Source: Bacteroides fragilis (GTDB taxonomy: Bacteria; Bacteroidota; Bacteroidia; Bacteroidales; DTGW01). Taken from it: DNA of 64,000 bases. Below are positions 35,948-46,051 of this stretch, piece by piece; positions within the stretch are counted from its first letter, which is position 1; each line of letters begins with the position of its first letter. The notes beneath the pieces are model-generated. The model was not told the origin of the DNA, did not search any database, and was given only the letters and a program-made list of their open reading frames with translations. Both the position numbers and the translations under genes were made by a program. The stretch lies in assembly GCA_945889005.1 (NCBI GenBank), contig CAMDBI010000001.1, positions 1 to 64,000 on the forward strand, given 5' to 3'.

Positions 35948-36496
35948 ATGAATGAGAGTATTATTGCTGTTCGATATGCCAAGGCATTACACCAATTGGC
36001 TCAAGAAAAAAACGTCTTGCAAGAGGTATATAAGGATATGTCAAATATTTTGGATATATCTTCCGAAATAAAAGAATTACAATCTTTTTTAGATAGTCCA
36101 ATTATTAAACCATCTAAAAAAATTGAAATTTCTAGTAGCATTTTTTCTTCGTACAACAATTTAACTACCACATTTCTCAATACACTCTACACAAACCGAC
36201 GAGAAAGTATACTTACAGACGTAGCTCGTAAATATACTTCTATGATCAACAACGAAAGAAGTATAACTGTTGCAACGGTTATTACTACTACTAGTTTACA
36301 AAACGATACCAAAGAGAAAATTATTAAACTCATTGGTCATAAATACCATTCCAATACCGTTGAATTGAATGAAAAAATTGACGAAAAAATTATTGGAGGC
36401 TTTATAATTAAAGTCAACGATGAACAATTCGATGCATCCATTTCAACTCAACTAAGTTCAGTTAAAAGAAAATTATTGAAAACACCCGTTAAATAA
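35948..36496 (+). CDS. atpH: ATP synthase F1 subunit delta
   Basis: 182 aa. Start [30 protein letters not shown] and the C-terminal [39 protein letters not shown] signature. It joins F1 to the stalk. 11 bp before atpA. Confidence 0.95.
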   Translation: MNESIIAVRYAKALHQLAQEKNVLQEVYKDMSNILDISSEIKELQSFLDSPIIKPSKKIEISSSIFSSYNNLTTTFLNTLYTNRRESILTDVARKYTSMINNERSITVATVITTTSLQNDTKEKIIKLIGHKYHSNTVELNEKIDEKIIGGFIIKVNDEQFDASISTQLSSVKRKLLKTPVK

Positions 36497-36507
36497 TCAT
36501 TACAGAT

Positions 36508-38085
36508 ATGGCAACCATTAAACCATCTGAAATTTCAGCGATTCTAAAAAAACAAATAGAAGGTATTTCTATCGATAGCAAATTTGAAGAAGTCGGAACA
36601 GTACTTCAAGTCGGTGACGGGATAGCTCGTATACATGGACTTTCGAACGTTCAATCGAACGAAATGATCGAATTTCAAAACGGCATAAAAGGGATTGTTC
36701 TTAATCTCGAAGAAGACAATGTTGGAGCTGTTTTACTTGGTTCTTCCCAAGGTATTCGAGAAGGCGATACCGTAAAACGTACCCGAATGATTGCATCAAT
36801 AATGGCGGGCGATGGTTTACTTGGTCGTGTAATTAACACCATTGGCGAACCAATCGATGGCAAAGGTCCCATTCCGGGACAATTGTTTGATATGCCGCTA
36901 GAACGTAAAGCTCCAGGTGTTATCTATCGTCAACCCGTTAAAGAACCATTACAAACTGGTATTAAAGCTATTGATGCTATGATTCCTATTGGTCGTGGTC
37001 AACGCGAACTTATTATTGGCGATCGTCAAACCGGCAAAACAACCATTGCAATCGATACAATTCTGAATCAAAAAGAATTTTACGACAAAGGAAAAACAGT
37101 ATATTGTATTTACGTAGCCATTGGACAAAAAGGCTCAACCATTGCCAACATAGCCAAAACATTGGAACAATACGGAGCTATGAGCTATACCGTTATTGTA
37201 GCTGCAACAGCATCAGATCCTGCTGCAATGCAATTTTACGCTCCATTTGCGGGCTGTGCTATTGGCGAATACTTTAGAGATAGAGGATTTCCTGCATTAA
37301 TAATTTACGACGATTTATCTAAACAAGCTGTTTCGTATCGCGAAGTATCACTGTTGTTGCGTCGCCCTCCTGGTCGTGAAGCATATCCTGGCGATGTTTT
37401 TTATCTTCACTCTCGATTACTCGAACGTGCAGCTAAGGTTATTGACTCAGATGATATAGCATCGCAAATGAACGATTTACCTGCTTCCATGAAAGGCCAT
37501 GTTAAAGGAGGAGGCTCATTAACGGCATTACCAATAATCGAGACACAAGCAGGCGACGTATCGGCATATATTCCAACCAATGTTATTTCAATTACAGATG
37601 GTCAAATTTTCCTCGAATCCAACTTATTCAACTCAGGGGTTCGTCCGGCTATCAACGTTGGTATTTCGGTATCGCGTGTGGGTGGAAATGCACAGATCAA
37701 ATCGATGAAGAAGGTATCGGGTACCTTAAAACTCGACCAAGCTCAATACCGTGAACTTGAAGCCTTCTCGAAATTTGGTTCGGACCTCGATGCTGCTACT
37801 CTTGCTATTATCGACAAAGGATCGAAAAACGTTGAAATATTAAAACAAGGCTTACATGAGCCTCTTACAGTAGAAAAACAAACTGCTATAATTTATTGTG
37901 GCACAAAAGGCTTGCTTCGCGATATTCCAAAAAATAAAATCAAAGATTTTGAAACAGAGCTTTTGCACACGCTTGATGTTAAGCACAAAAATGTGCTGAA
38001 CGATATTCGCGATGGAAAAATATCTAACGATATTACTGATGTAATCGAATCTGTAGCAAAAGATATTACAAAAAATTATAAATAA
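36508..38085 (+). CDS. atpA: ATP synthase F1 subunit alpha
   Basis: 525 aa. Walker [10 protein letters not shown] (about 170), [14 protein letters not shown], the [25 protein letters not shown] block and [14 protein letters not shown] with the arginine-finger region. The non-catalytic subunit of the hexamer. The catalytic beta subunit gene is not in this operon. Confidence 0.98.
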   Translation: MATIKPSEISAILKKQIEGISIDSKFEEVGTVLQVGDGIARIHGLSNVQSNEMIEFQNGIKGIVLNLEEDNVGAVLLGSSQGIREGDTVKRTRMIASIMAGDGLLGRVINTIGEPIDGKGPIPGQLFDMPLERKAPGVIYRQPVKEPLQTGIKAIDAMIPIGRGQRELIIGDRQTGKTTIAIDTILNQKEFYDKGKTVYCIYVAIGQKGSTIANIAKTLEQYGAMSYTVIVAATASDPAAMQFYAPFAGCAIGEYFRDRGFPALIIYDDLSKQAVSYREVSLLLRRPPGREAYPGDVFYLHSRLLERAAKVIDSDDIASQMNDLPASMKGHVKGGGSLTALPIIETQAGDVSAYIPTNVISITDGQIFLESNLFNSGVRPAINVGISVSRVGGNAQIKSMKKVSGTLKLDQAQYRELEAFSKFGSDLDAATLAIIDKGSKNVEILKQGLHEPLTVEKQTAIIYCGTKGLLRDIPKNKIKDFETELLHTLDVKHKNVLNDIRDGKISNDITDVIESVAKDITKNYK

Positions 38086-38120
38086 TTTATTTGTAGCATT
38101 AGAAATTTGAATTATTACCA

Positions 38121-39005
38121 ATGGCTAATTTAAAAGAAATACGTACACGTATAGCATCTGTTGGAACCACCAAACAGATTACAAGTGCCATGAAAATGGT
38201 TTCGGCAGCAAAGCTTAAAAAAGCCCAGGATGCTATACTTCAATTTAGACCTTACGCATCGAAAATGAACGAAATTATTGGTAGCTTAAGTTCCAATTCG
38301 AGTTTAGATGCAAGTAGTGTGTTGGTAAAAGAACGAACCGTAAAAAAGGTTTTGATTGTTGTATATACTTCGAACAGAGGTTTGTGTGGCGCTTTCAATA
38401 ACAATGTAATAAAAGCTTCATTACAATTATGTTTCGACAAATTCGAAAAACAATTGAATGCCGGCAATGTACATTTTATATCTATTGGTAAAAAAGGCAG
38501 TGAATTTCTAAGATCAAAAAAATTTGAAGTAATAGAAACTCATAATGAATTGTTCGAATCGCCCAAATACGACAATGTAGTACCCATTGCTGAGCATATT
38601 ATCGATTTATTTAGCAAGGGTTCGTACGATCATGTAGCATTGATTTACAATCAATTTAAAAATGCCGGGGTTCAAATTTTAACAGAAGAACAATTTTTGC
38701 CAGTTAAACCTAAAAAGAAAAAAGACGAATTTTTAAAACAATCCGACGATTTTATATTTGAACCATCAATTAATACAATATATGATGAACTGGTTCCAAA
38801 GTCGCTTAAAATTCAAATGTATAAAGCCCTGCTCGATTCTTTTGCATCGGAACACGGTGCTCGAATGACGGCAATGCACAAAGCAACAGACAATGCAACT
38901 GAAATGATTAAGGATCTTACTTTAGTATATAACAAAGCTCGTCAGGCTGCTATTACCGGCGAAATATTAGAGATTGTTGGGGGTGCAGAAGCATTAAAAG
39001 GTTAA
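38121..39005 (+). CDS. atpG: ATP synthase F1 subunit gamma
   Basis: 294 aa. N-terminal helix NLKEIRTRIASVGTTKQITSAMKMVSAAKLKKAQ, the SNRGLCGAFNNNVIK core and the C-terminal helix SEHGARMTAMHKATDNATEMIKDLTLVYNKARQAAITGEILEIVGGAEAL. It is the central rotor. The operon ends here without atpD/atpC, and its 3' end overlaps the convergent receiver gene by 4 bp. Confidence 0.97.
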   Translation: MANLKEIRTRIASVGTTKQITSAMKMVSAAKLKKAQDAILQFRPYASKMNEIIGSLSSNSSLDASSVLVKERTVKKVLIVVYTSNRGLCGAFNNNVIKASLQLCFDKFEKQLNAGNVHFISIGKKGSEFLRSKKFEVIETHNELFESPKYDNVVPIAEHIIDLFSKGSYDHVALIYNQFKNAGVQILTEEQFLPVKPKKKKDEFLKQSDDFIFEPSINTIYDELVPKSLKIQMYKALLDSFASEHGARMTAMHKATDNATEMIKDLTLVYNKARQAAITGEILEIVGGAEALKG

Positions 39006-39409
39006 AGGTCTTTTTTTAAGTTTTGTAATTCTTCTAAAGCCTTTTTCCACTCTAGTATAAGCTTTACTTTTGTAATTATTTCGACCTTTTCAAATGGTTT
39101 TCTAATAAATTCTATTGCACCATTGTTATAAGCTTCTTCTAAATTGTCCTGACCAGTCAACATAACAACTGGTATTTCTTTTGTTTTATTGTTTCTTTTA
39201 AGAGCTATTAGGGTATCTATACCATTTTTAACAGGCATTTGCCAATCGAGCAATATTAAATCTGGTAATTCATGTATGGTTTTATCATAAGCCTCTTTGC
39301 CATCCTGTGCATTAATTATTATGAATGACTCATCCATCTTTCGCAAAATATTATTAATAAGCGAAACAACCAATTTAGAATCATCTGCTACCATTATTTT
39401 AATAGCCAT
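39002..39409 (-). CDS. Stand-alone response-regulator receiver domain
   Basis: 135 aa. VADDSKLVVSLINNIL, phospho-acceptor Asp in LILLDWQMPVKNG (about 56), VVMLTGQDN, and Lys in FIRKPFEKVE. A C-terminal helix (LILEWKKALEELQNLKK) extends the fold and may dimerise. No output domain. Monocistronic, convergent with atpG. Confidence 0.9.
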   Translation of the reverse strand: MAIKIMVADDSKLVVSLINNILRKMDESFIIINAQDGKEAYDKTIHELPDLILLDWQMPVKNGIDTLIALKRNNKTKEIPVVMLTGQDNLEEAYNNGAIEFIRKPFEKVEIITKVKLILEWKKALEELQNLKKDL

Positions 39410-39482
39410 ACTTTAGTTTTCCTTAATTATTATTTAAAATTTTTGTTTTACTAATTTACTCAAAAAATTTTAGATTTAATAG

Positions 39483-39628
39483 TAATTATGAATTCAATGT
39501 CGTTTAGTTTAGAAAAAATGTTTGACCCCTCAGGGGTCCTAATGTTAATAGGATGTTATATTTTCTATAAACAAACGACCCTAGCCGGGGTCGAATTGAA
39601 CTTAACTAAACGACATTAATTATGAATT
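39483..39628. mobile_element. MITE/REPIN-like element with terminal inverted repeats and flanking direct repeat
   Basis: Terminal inverted repeats AATGTCGTTTAGTT (39496-39509) and its complement (39604-39617) bound about 122 bp. Each end also carries a palindrome: GACCCCTCAGGGGTC near the left, CGACCCTAGCCGGGGTCG near the right. TAATTATGAATT occurs just outside both ends (39483-39494, 39617-39628), as a target duplication would. The right copy contains the stop codon region of the gene at 39620. No ORF inside, so movement would need a transposase in trans. Confidence 0.75.
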
Positions 39629-40498
39629 TATAACTTTGTTTAATAAATTATCTAAACTTAAAATATATTCTAATGATTTTTGTTCTCCAAAAAGTTCACA
39701 AAATTCGATTTGAAGAGATGCTTTAATATTTGTTTGCCAATCGAGAAACGATAATGTAGAAATACGTCCGGCTTCTCTTCTCTCAAACAATCTGTTGAGA
39801 ATATTAATTTTTGATTTATATGCCAGAAAAGCTTTGATCGATATACGTAATTCGTTGGATAATAAATTTTCTATAGATTTTAATGATTGAGGCATAACCT
39901 CAAATGTAGATTCATAAAAGTTACTAAAAGTATTATTCCAATTAATAAAATGAATAAAATAATTGGTGTATCTAAAAATTTCGTCTTTATCTTGATGATC
40001 TATTGTTCTAAGAAATATTTCGCGCAATTCGCGTTGATATATTTCTTTAATACTGTCGTCTAAAATTTTTGTTATTTCAGTAGTATGCAATTGATACTCG
40101 TGTCCAAAATTAACAAGTGTAAAATTTTCATTATTAAATGGTCTAAGATATATTAGTATCCTTTTTAAAATATTAACTTCATCGTTTAATAAATTATAGA
40201 GGGGAAAAATTTTCTTTTTAATAATATTTGATAATAATTTCTCAGAAAAATAACCTTGTGTAATTGTTTCAAAAAGTTTTTCATTACTTTCTGTTAGTCG
40301 CTCAATATCTATACGATATATGTTTAAAAATTCATTGATACGACTTTTTATTTGAGCTTTTTTACCATTTACAATAATTTGAATGTATAAAGGATAAAAT
40401 TTTTCTTTCCCAACTAAATCGGCTTTTGCTCGTGTATTTAAATAGTGCTTTACTGTAATTTTTCTTTTTTCAATAATAGTATCAGAAATTGCATTCAT
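39620..40498 (-). CDS. Protein of unknown function with recombinase-arm-like N-terminus
   Basis: 292 aa from the ATG at 40498 (the track start adds 18 residues of unlikely sequence). Residues about 10-55 (KRKITVKHYLNTRAKADLVGKEKFYPLYIQIIVNGKKAQIKS) resemble the arm DNA-binding domain of Bacteroidota tyrosine recombinases (basic strand, YPIYLRI..NGK). The remaining 230 residues are helical and lack the catalytic R..HxxR..Y set. It may be a DNA-binding protein or a domesticated relic. The stop codon sits inside the flanking repeat of the MITE-like element. Confidence 0.5.
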   Translation of the reverse strand: MNAISDTIIEKRKITVKHYLNTRAKADLVGKEKFYPLYIQIIVNGKKAQIKSRINEFLNIYRIDIERLTESNEKLFETITQGYFSEKLLSNIIKKKIFPLYNLLNDEVNILKRILIYLRPFNNENFTLVNFGHEYQLHTTEITKILDDSIKEIYQRELREIFLRTIDHQDKDEIFRYTNYFIHFINWNNTFSNFYESTFEVMPQSLKSIENLLSNELRISIKAFLAYKSKINILNRLFERREAGRISTLSFLDWQTNIKASLQIEFCELFGEQKSLEYILSLDNLLNKVINS

Positions 40499-40724
40499 TT
40501 TTTTTATTTTTCTAATTGTTTCAAAGCTAATAACAAAATTGCTAAAAATCAAATATAATTAATTTTATCTAACAAATATATCCATTCTATTGTTTTACTG
40601 AATATTAAAAAAATAATATTTGAGAATTATCTTTTAGCTAAGAATAAATAAAAATTTGAGTTTATTGTTTATCTTTAACTGATTAAAAGAAAAATAAAAA
40701 ACAAATATTCTATTAAAAAATAAT

Positions 40725-43064
40725 ATGATCAATTTTAAATTATTACTAGGTCTTTATACATCGACAGATAAAATAGAATCGAGTGAAAATGCTCTTTTAC
40801 TTGAATATAACAATTTACTATCTTTTGCTGACTCCGATGAACTGGCACATTTTTTTCAATTAAAAAAAACAATTGAATCTGATACATTTATTGAAAAAAA
40901 GGAATCAATTAAAAAAATTTCATATAAGGAATCCAATGAATTTTTAAAAGAATCTGAATATTTGAAATTGTCAAAATCAAACGATATAATTAATTATTAT
41001 AAATTGTTGAAAACTGATTTATATAATAACTATATAAGCATTTTAGATTCAAATATTTTGAAAAGATACAATGAACTTGAAAAGATTGTAAAAAGTCAAG
41101 ATTTTATACAGAAAAAAGCTGAGCTTATGGCTCTAAAATATTCTATAACTGAAGAATACAATATTGAAAAAGAGTTTATTGCTCTTGATAATGACAAAGC
41201 TCTAAAACTGTATTTTAAAACAATAAGATCTGAAAACTACAAAAATTATACAGAGAATTTATCGAATCCAGAAATTGAACTTTTTCAGAAACTAAAAAAG
41301 AAAACTTCGAGCAATGAATTTAAAGAACTAAAAGAAAACTTAAAAAAATTAAACTATAAAACCAGCGAATACTATTCGCTTGAAAATGAATACCAAATAC
41401 TCTTAAAATCAGCTGAAATTAAAAAATATCAAAAATTTGTAACTTCAGATGATTTTTCACTTTATAATACTTTATACAATTCAGAATCAATAACTAAATA
41501 TGAGGAATTAAAAGTAATTGTTCAATCTAAAGAATTTGAAACTGCACTTGCCGATAAAGAAACATTTTCGGGTTCGACTTATGAATTAAAACACAGTGAA
41601 TATCTCGAAATTGAAAAAAAATATGATCTTAAGCGATATTATAAAATTTTATCTTCTAAAGAATTAATCAATTATAATGAAATAATAACTTCAGGTAAAA
41701 TTAACAAACTCAAAGAACTTGAATTAAAAATAAATTCAGAAGATTTTCAGACAAAGAAAAACTACCTCTTATTAAGTTTTAATGAAAAATGGAAATCAAC
41801 AGAGGAATATGAAATTGATAATCAGCACAAAGAATTAAGCAATAAATCAGAAATAATTCAATATTTTAAATTTATTGATACTAAGGAGTTTATAAATTTT
41901 CAGGACATTGCCTCATCGGGAAAAGTTGAAAGATATGAAGAACTAAAACAAAAAGTACAAACTGAAGAATTCATATCATTCAAAAAATACCATCTATTAG
42001 CACCCAAAGTCAGATGGGAACAATCTAATGAATATAAAACAGAGTTCGAATTTGAATCATTGAGCAAACAAAAAGAAATAGTTGATTATTTTAAATTATT
42101 AAATTCCAAAGAATTTAAATTGTTTACCGAAACTATGAATTCAGGTATTGTACCACAATATGAAGAATTAGAAATATTTGTTAATAGCGAAGAATTTAAA
42201 CAATCAAAATCATATATGTCCCTCAGTTTTGAGAAGAAATGGGAACAAACAGAGGAATATTCCTTTGAAAATGAATATAATACTCTTATAAAATCTGATA
42301 AAATAAAGTGGTATAATTCGGTATGTAATTCACCAAAATTTAATAAAATAAAAAAATGGAAAATCACCTTTTCCGAAGAATTTGAAGAAAACAAACTTGA
42401 TAAAGAAAAATGGTTGACTCGTTATTACTGGGGCGATACTCTTTTAAACGATACATATTCATTGTCGGACGACAAACACTTTATTACCGATGGTAAAAAT
42501 ATTGAAATAGAAAATAGTGTTTTGAGCATTGTTAGCAAAAAAGAAGATGTTATGGGTAAATCGTGGCATCCGTTTTTTGGATTTAGTCCAAAAGAATTTA
42601 ATTATACTTCGGGCTTGATCAATACCGGAAAAAGCTTCAGACAGAAATACGGTAAATTCAGAGCTAAAATAAAAATTTCTGACAATTCGGATATTACAAA
42701 TGCATTTTGGTTGGTAGGCGAAAAAATTCTACCACAAGTAGATATAATAAAATACAATGGCAAAACAAACTTTAATAGTTTTTGGGGCAATATAAGCGAA
42801 AAGAATGGGGTAAAAAGAAGTACAGATTCAGCATTGTTTTTCAATCCAAAAGGAAAGTTTTTAATTTTCGAATTGGAATGGAACGAAAATGCATTAATTT
42901 GGAGAATCAACAATGAAGAAGTAAGACGAATTACAGAGGGCGTTCCCCAAGAAGAAATGTATCTATCTTTAAGCAGCGGTATATATAACGAACCTACTAA
43001 AAACGATTTCCCATCGACCATGCAAATCGATTGGGTAAGAGCATATAGCCTTACAGAGGTTTAA
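40725..43064 (+). CDS. Helical-repeat protein with C-terminal GH16-like domain lacking catalytic glutamates
   Basis: 779 aa without signal peptide or membrane helix. Residues about 36-550 hold seven repeats of about 75 aa (YEELKxxVxSEEF...xEEYxxExEYxxLxKSxxIxxYFKLxxSKEF), each predicted helical. Residues about 550-776 follow the GH16 jelly roll: EEFEENKLDKEKW, SGLINTGKSFRQKYGKFRAKIK, NAFWLVGEK, FLIFELEWN and MQIDWVRAY. The catalytic motif E-x-D-x-x-E reads QVDIIK (about 671-676), so nucleophile and acid/base glutamates are Gln and Lys. Probably a non-hydrolytic carbohydrate-binding or structural domain. The family of the repeats is not known to me. Confidence 0.75.
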   Translation: MINFKLLLGLYTSTDKIESSENALLLEYNNLLSFADSDELAHFFQLKKTIESDTFIEKKESIKKISYKESNEFLKESEYLKLSKSNDIINYYKLLKTDLYNNYISILDSNILKRYNELEKIVKSQDFIQKKAELMALKYSITEEYNIEKEFIALDNDKALKLYFKTIRSENYKNYTENLSNPEIELFQKLKKKTSSNEFKELKENLKKLNYKTSEYYSLENEYQILLKSAEIKKYQKFVTSDDFSLYNTLYNSESITKYEELKVIVQSKEFETALADKETFSGSTYELKHSEYLEIEKKYDLKRYYKILSSKELINYNEIITSGKINKLKELELKINSEDFQTKKNYLLLSFNEKWKSTEEYEIDNQHKELSNKSEIIQYFKFIDTKEFINFQDIASSGKVERYEELKQKVQTEEFISFKKYHLLAPKVRWEQSNEYKTEFEFESLSKQKEIVDYFKLLNSKEFKLFTETMNSGIVPQYEELEIFVNSEEFKQSKSYMSLSFEKKWEQTEEYSFENEYNTLIKSDKIKWYNSVCNSPKFNKIKKWKITFSEEFEENKLDKEKWLTRYYWGDTLLNDTYSLSDDKHFITDGKNIEIENSVLSIVSKKEDVMGKSWHPFFGFSPKEFNYTSGLINTGKSFRQKYGKFRAKIKISDNSDITNAFWLVGEKILPQVDIIKYNGKTNFNSFWGNISEKNGVKRSTDSALFFNPKGKFLIFELEWNENALIWRINNEEVRRITEGVPQEEMYLSLSSGIYNEPTKNDFPSTMQIDWVRAYSLTEV

Positions 43065-43070
43065 AAATTA

Positions 43071-43119
43071 AATACAGATTCATCAAATGATATGTTTAAA
43101 ATTTTGCTGAATCTGTATT
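43071..43119 (+). terminator. Hairpin after the pseudo-GH16 gene
   Basis: Perfect 12-bp stem AATACAGATTCA (43071-43082) / TGAATCTGTATT (43108-43119), 25-nt loop, 7 bp after the stop codon. No long T-run follows, so termination strength is unclear. Confidence 0.6.
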
Positions 43120-43184
43120 GATATAAATTGTATTAAAACTCTTCAATTACGATATCGTTTCATATACTTCTGTGATCTCATTAT

Positions 43185-45986
43185 CTAAGAAAAATATTTG
43201 ATTAATATTTTTTTAATAGAATCTATTTTAACTGGTTTAATAATATAATCTGACATTCCGATTGAAATAGCACTCATTTTATCTTCTTTATTAGCATTGG
43301 CGGTCATGGCTATTATTGGTAGGCTGAATCCTTGATTGCGAAGCTCAATAGTAGATTGATGACCATCCATAACCGGCATCATCACATCCATAAAAATAAT
43401 ATCGTATTTAATAGAATTTGCCATATCAACAGCTTCTTTACCATCTTTAGCAATATCGATATCGTAACCTATGTTTTTGAATATGGTTCGAGCAACTTTT
43501 TGGTTTATAAGATTGTCTTCGGCAACAAGAATTTTTAACTCTTTACTTATTTGTGTAAAAGTTGGTTTTTGTGTTTCAGTAACATAATCGATTTCGACAA
43601 ATGAATCTGAAATAATATTGTATAACTCTGACGATTCGAAAGGCAAAACTAAATAATAATCGACTCCCAAACGTTTTGATTTTGCATAATTTCCGTTTTT
43701 GTCATTTGAACTAATAAGAAGTATATTGAATAAATTGGTTAAACGCGCATCCAAAATTTGGTTTAATACTTTAAATCCATCAAATTGTGCAGAATCTTTA
43801 ATTATTAAGAAATTATAACGTGATTCGAATACACTTTCAGAGTTTAATTTTAGAAAATCGATGGTGCTTTTTGTATATTGTTGTTGATCGACCTGTATCC
43901 CAAAGTATTTAAGAGTTTCCTCAATATTCTTTTCTTCTATTTTATTTTCGCCAATAATAAGAACTTTAACACTTTTAAAAGAGTCGACTAAATTATTTTC
44001 GACATTTTTCTTTGTTTTTTCGTTCGAATATAGATCAATAATAAAAGAAAATGAAGTTCCGGGATTTTTAGGATCGTCGGACAAATCCGAAGGACTTTGA
44101 ACAGAAATTTCTCCATTCATAAGTTCGACCAATTGCTTAGATATAGAGGTTCCTAATCCGGTACCTCCATATTTGCGTGTTGTACTATGATCGGCCTGAG
44201 TAAAGGAATTGAAAATAGTTCCAATTTTCTCTTTTGGAATACCAATGCCTGTATCTTCAACCGAAAATTTTAAAGAAATTACCCTATTATATTCCTCTAT
44301 CTTTTTAACTCCTACTACTATTTTGCCTTCGTGGGTAAATTTTACGGCATTACTGATCAAATTATTTAATATTTGTCTAATTCTAAAAGGATCGCCAATA
44401 TAATTATTATCGACAGCATCATCTATTTCAGTTAAAATTTTTAAGTTTTTTTCTTGAGTAAGGGGTTTAAAAAGTTCGACAGATAAATTTATTTCATCTC
44501 TAAGCTTAAATGGTATTTCTTCTAAAATCATTTTGCCAGCTTCAATTTTCGAAAAATCGAGAATGTCGTTAATAATAGACAGCAACATATCGGCAGAGCG
44601 ACGAATAATGGTTATTTGTTCGAGTTGCTCTTGATTAAAATTCTTAGTATTAATAGAATCGGCCATACCAATGATGCCATTCATTGGAGTTCTAATTTCG
44701 TGGCTCATACGAGCTAAAAATTCAGATTTAGCCATATTAGCAGAAATCTCACGTTTTCTTGATTTTTCTATTGAAGTAACGTCGAGAAAAGATTGAATAA
44801 CAAAATCTTTATTGTCGATTACAGTTGGTATATCTTTTTTATAAATAAAAACTTCTTTTCCATCTTTTTCATATTGAAAAAAATGATTGCTATCGTAAGC
44901 TGGCATATAATCGGTCGATATATTCAAAGACTTTCCGAGAAAAAAACGATGACTTATATCTGATCCAACTATATCTTCGTCTTCATCGATAAAAAGCATT
45001 TTTTTTGCAGAACGATTTATTAATTCAATTCGTTTAAAATCGTTTAATATAATAATACCAATAGGCATCAACTCCATAATACGAGTAAAAGATTTGTGTG
45101 CATTGGCATTTATATCTAATTGTTTTTTATATATTTTATATTGAGTTATCTTAACCTTTATTACAATTATAATTAGTAATATAAATATAGTTAAATATAT
45201 TATCAATCGATAATTTATTAAATTATAATATTTTGATTCACTAACAGAAAAAAATACTGTTAAATCTTCATTTAAGAAATGAATAGGAAAATATAAAATA
45301 CATTGATCATCCTCTCTATCTAATACACCATGATGATCAACACTAGCATAATTTATTAATGTAGAATCTATTACCTGCTTTTTACTATAAGATAGAAATT
45401 TTTGTTTATTAATATTATAAATATTTTGATCAATTATTTTATCAATAAAGTATTTGCTAATTTTATTTTCGATATAATGTTTAATATCAATAGTAATGGT
45501 AATATTAACTATAGTATTATTTACTTTATTAAAATCTACGAAAGTATAGGTTGCGTTTTCATTTTCATAAATAAATTGTTCTTTATCGTGCAATTTCTTT
45601 TGCCATTGTAACTGGTATAAATCTGTAATAAAATTATCGTTTTTGTCTTTGTAAATACTTAATACATTTTGATTATTGTCGTAAACAGCAATATTTGCAA
45701 TTAAATTTGAATATTTTGAATAAATTACCTGAAGTTTAGAGGAAATAGCAAATCGGTTATCGTCCCAGAATGCTTCGTCGATATTTTCGTTATACAATAA
45801 ATTGTTAATGTCGTTAAATAGTTTTAAACCTTCATTTTCTATATCGTTACTAACAATACTTAATTGCTGAAATAAACTTTTTCGATGATAATTACTTTGA
45901 ATTGTTTTTATATCAATGTATGAAATAACTATTGTTATCAATATTAATGACAATATAATATAAAATAATAATTGTTTGTTTTTCAC
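43185..45986 (-). CDS. Membrane hybrid sensor histidine kinase
   Basis: 933 aa with a GTG start at 45986. TM1 about 7-24, a large extracytoplasmic sensor (about 25-260), TM2 about 262-282, PAS (about 298-405), HisKA with SEFLARMSHEIRTPMNGIIGM, then HATPase (NNLISNAVKFTHEG, DTGIGIPKEKI, GGTGLGTSISKQLVELM). A degenerate receiver (about 675-795, VLIIGENKIEEKN) lacks the usual acidic pair. A full receiver ends the protein (LKILVAEDNLINQ, FMDVMMPVMDG). Its output presumably goes to a phosphotransfer protein or another receiver. The signal is unknown. Confidence 0.92.
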   Translation of the reverse strand: MKNKQLLFYIILSLILITIVISYIDIKTIQSNYHRKSLFQQLSIVSNDIENEGLKLFNDINNLLYNENIDEAFWDDNRFAISSKLQVIYSKYSNLIANIAVYDNNQNVLSIYKDKNDNFITDLYQLQWQKKLHDKEQFIYENENATYTFVDFNKVNNTIVNITITIDIKHYIENKISKYFIDKIIDQNIYNINKQKFLSYSKKQVIDSTLINYASVDHHGVLDREDDQCILYFPIHFLNEDLTVFFSVSESKYYNLINYRLIIYLTIFILLIIIVIKVKITQYKIYKKQLDINANAHKSFTRIMELMPIGIIILNDFKRIELINRSAKKMLFIDEDEDIVGSDISHRFFLGKSLNISTDYMPAYDSNHFFQYEKDGKEVFIYKKDIPTVIDNKDFVIQSFLDVTSIEKSRKREISANMAKSEFLARMSHEIRTPMNGIIGMADSINTKNFNQEQLEQITIIRRSADMLLSIINDILDFSKIEAGKMILEEIPFKLRDEINLSVELFKPLTQEKNLKILTEIDDAVDNNYIGDPFRIRQILNNLISNAVKFTHEGKIVVGVKKIEEYNRVISLKFSVEDTGIGIPKEKIGTIFNSFTQADHSTTRKYGGTGLGTSISKQLVELMNGEISVQSPSDLSDDPKNPGTSFSFIIDLYSNEKTKKNVENNLVDSFKSVKVLIIGENKIEEKNIEETLKYFGIQVDQQQYTKSTIDFLKLNSESVFESRYNFLIIKDSAQFDGFKVLNQILDARLTNLFNILLISSNDKNGNYAKSKRLGVDYYLVLPFESSELYNIISDSFVEIDYVTETQKPTFTQISKELKILVAEDNLINQKVARTIFKNIGYDIDIAKDGKEAVDMANSIKYDIIFMDVMMPVMDGHQSTIELRNQGFSLPIIAMTANANKEDKMSAISIGMSDYIIKPVKIDSIKKILIKYFS

Positions 45987-46025
45987 AGAATGGAATTTTT
46001 ATATGGTTAGTAAAATAAAATTAAT

Positions 46026-46033
46026 CAAACATA
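46026..46033 (-). promoter_or_regulatory. TAnnTTTG -7 box for the hybrid kinase
   Basis: TATGTTTG on the minus strand, about 40 bp upstream of the GTG start. Motif match only. Confidence 0.4.
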
Positions 46034-46051
46034 AATATTTAACACCTTAAT

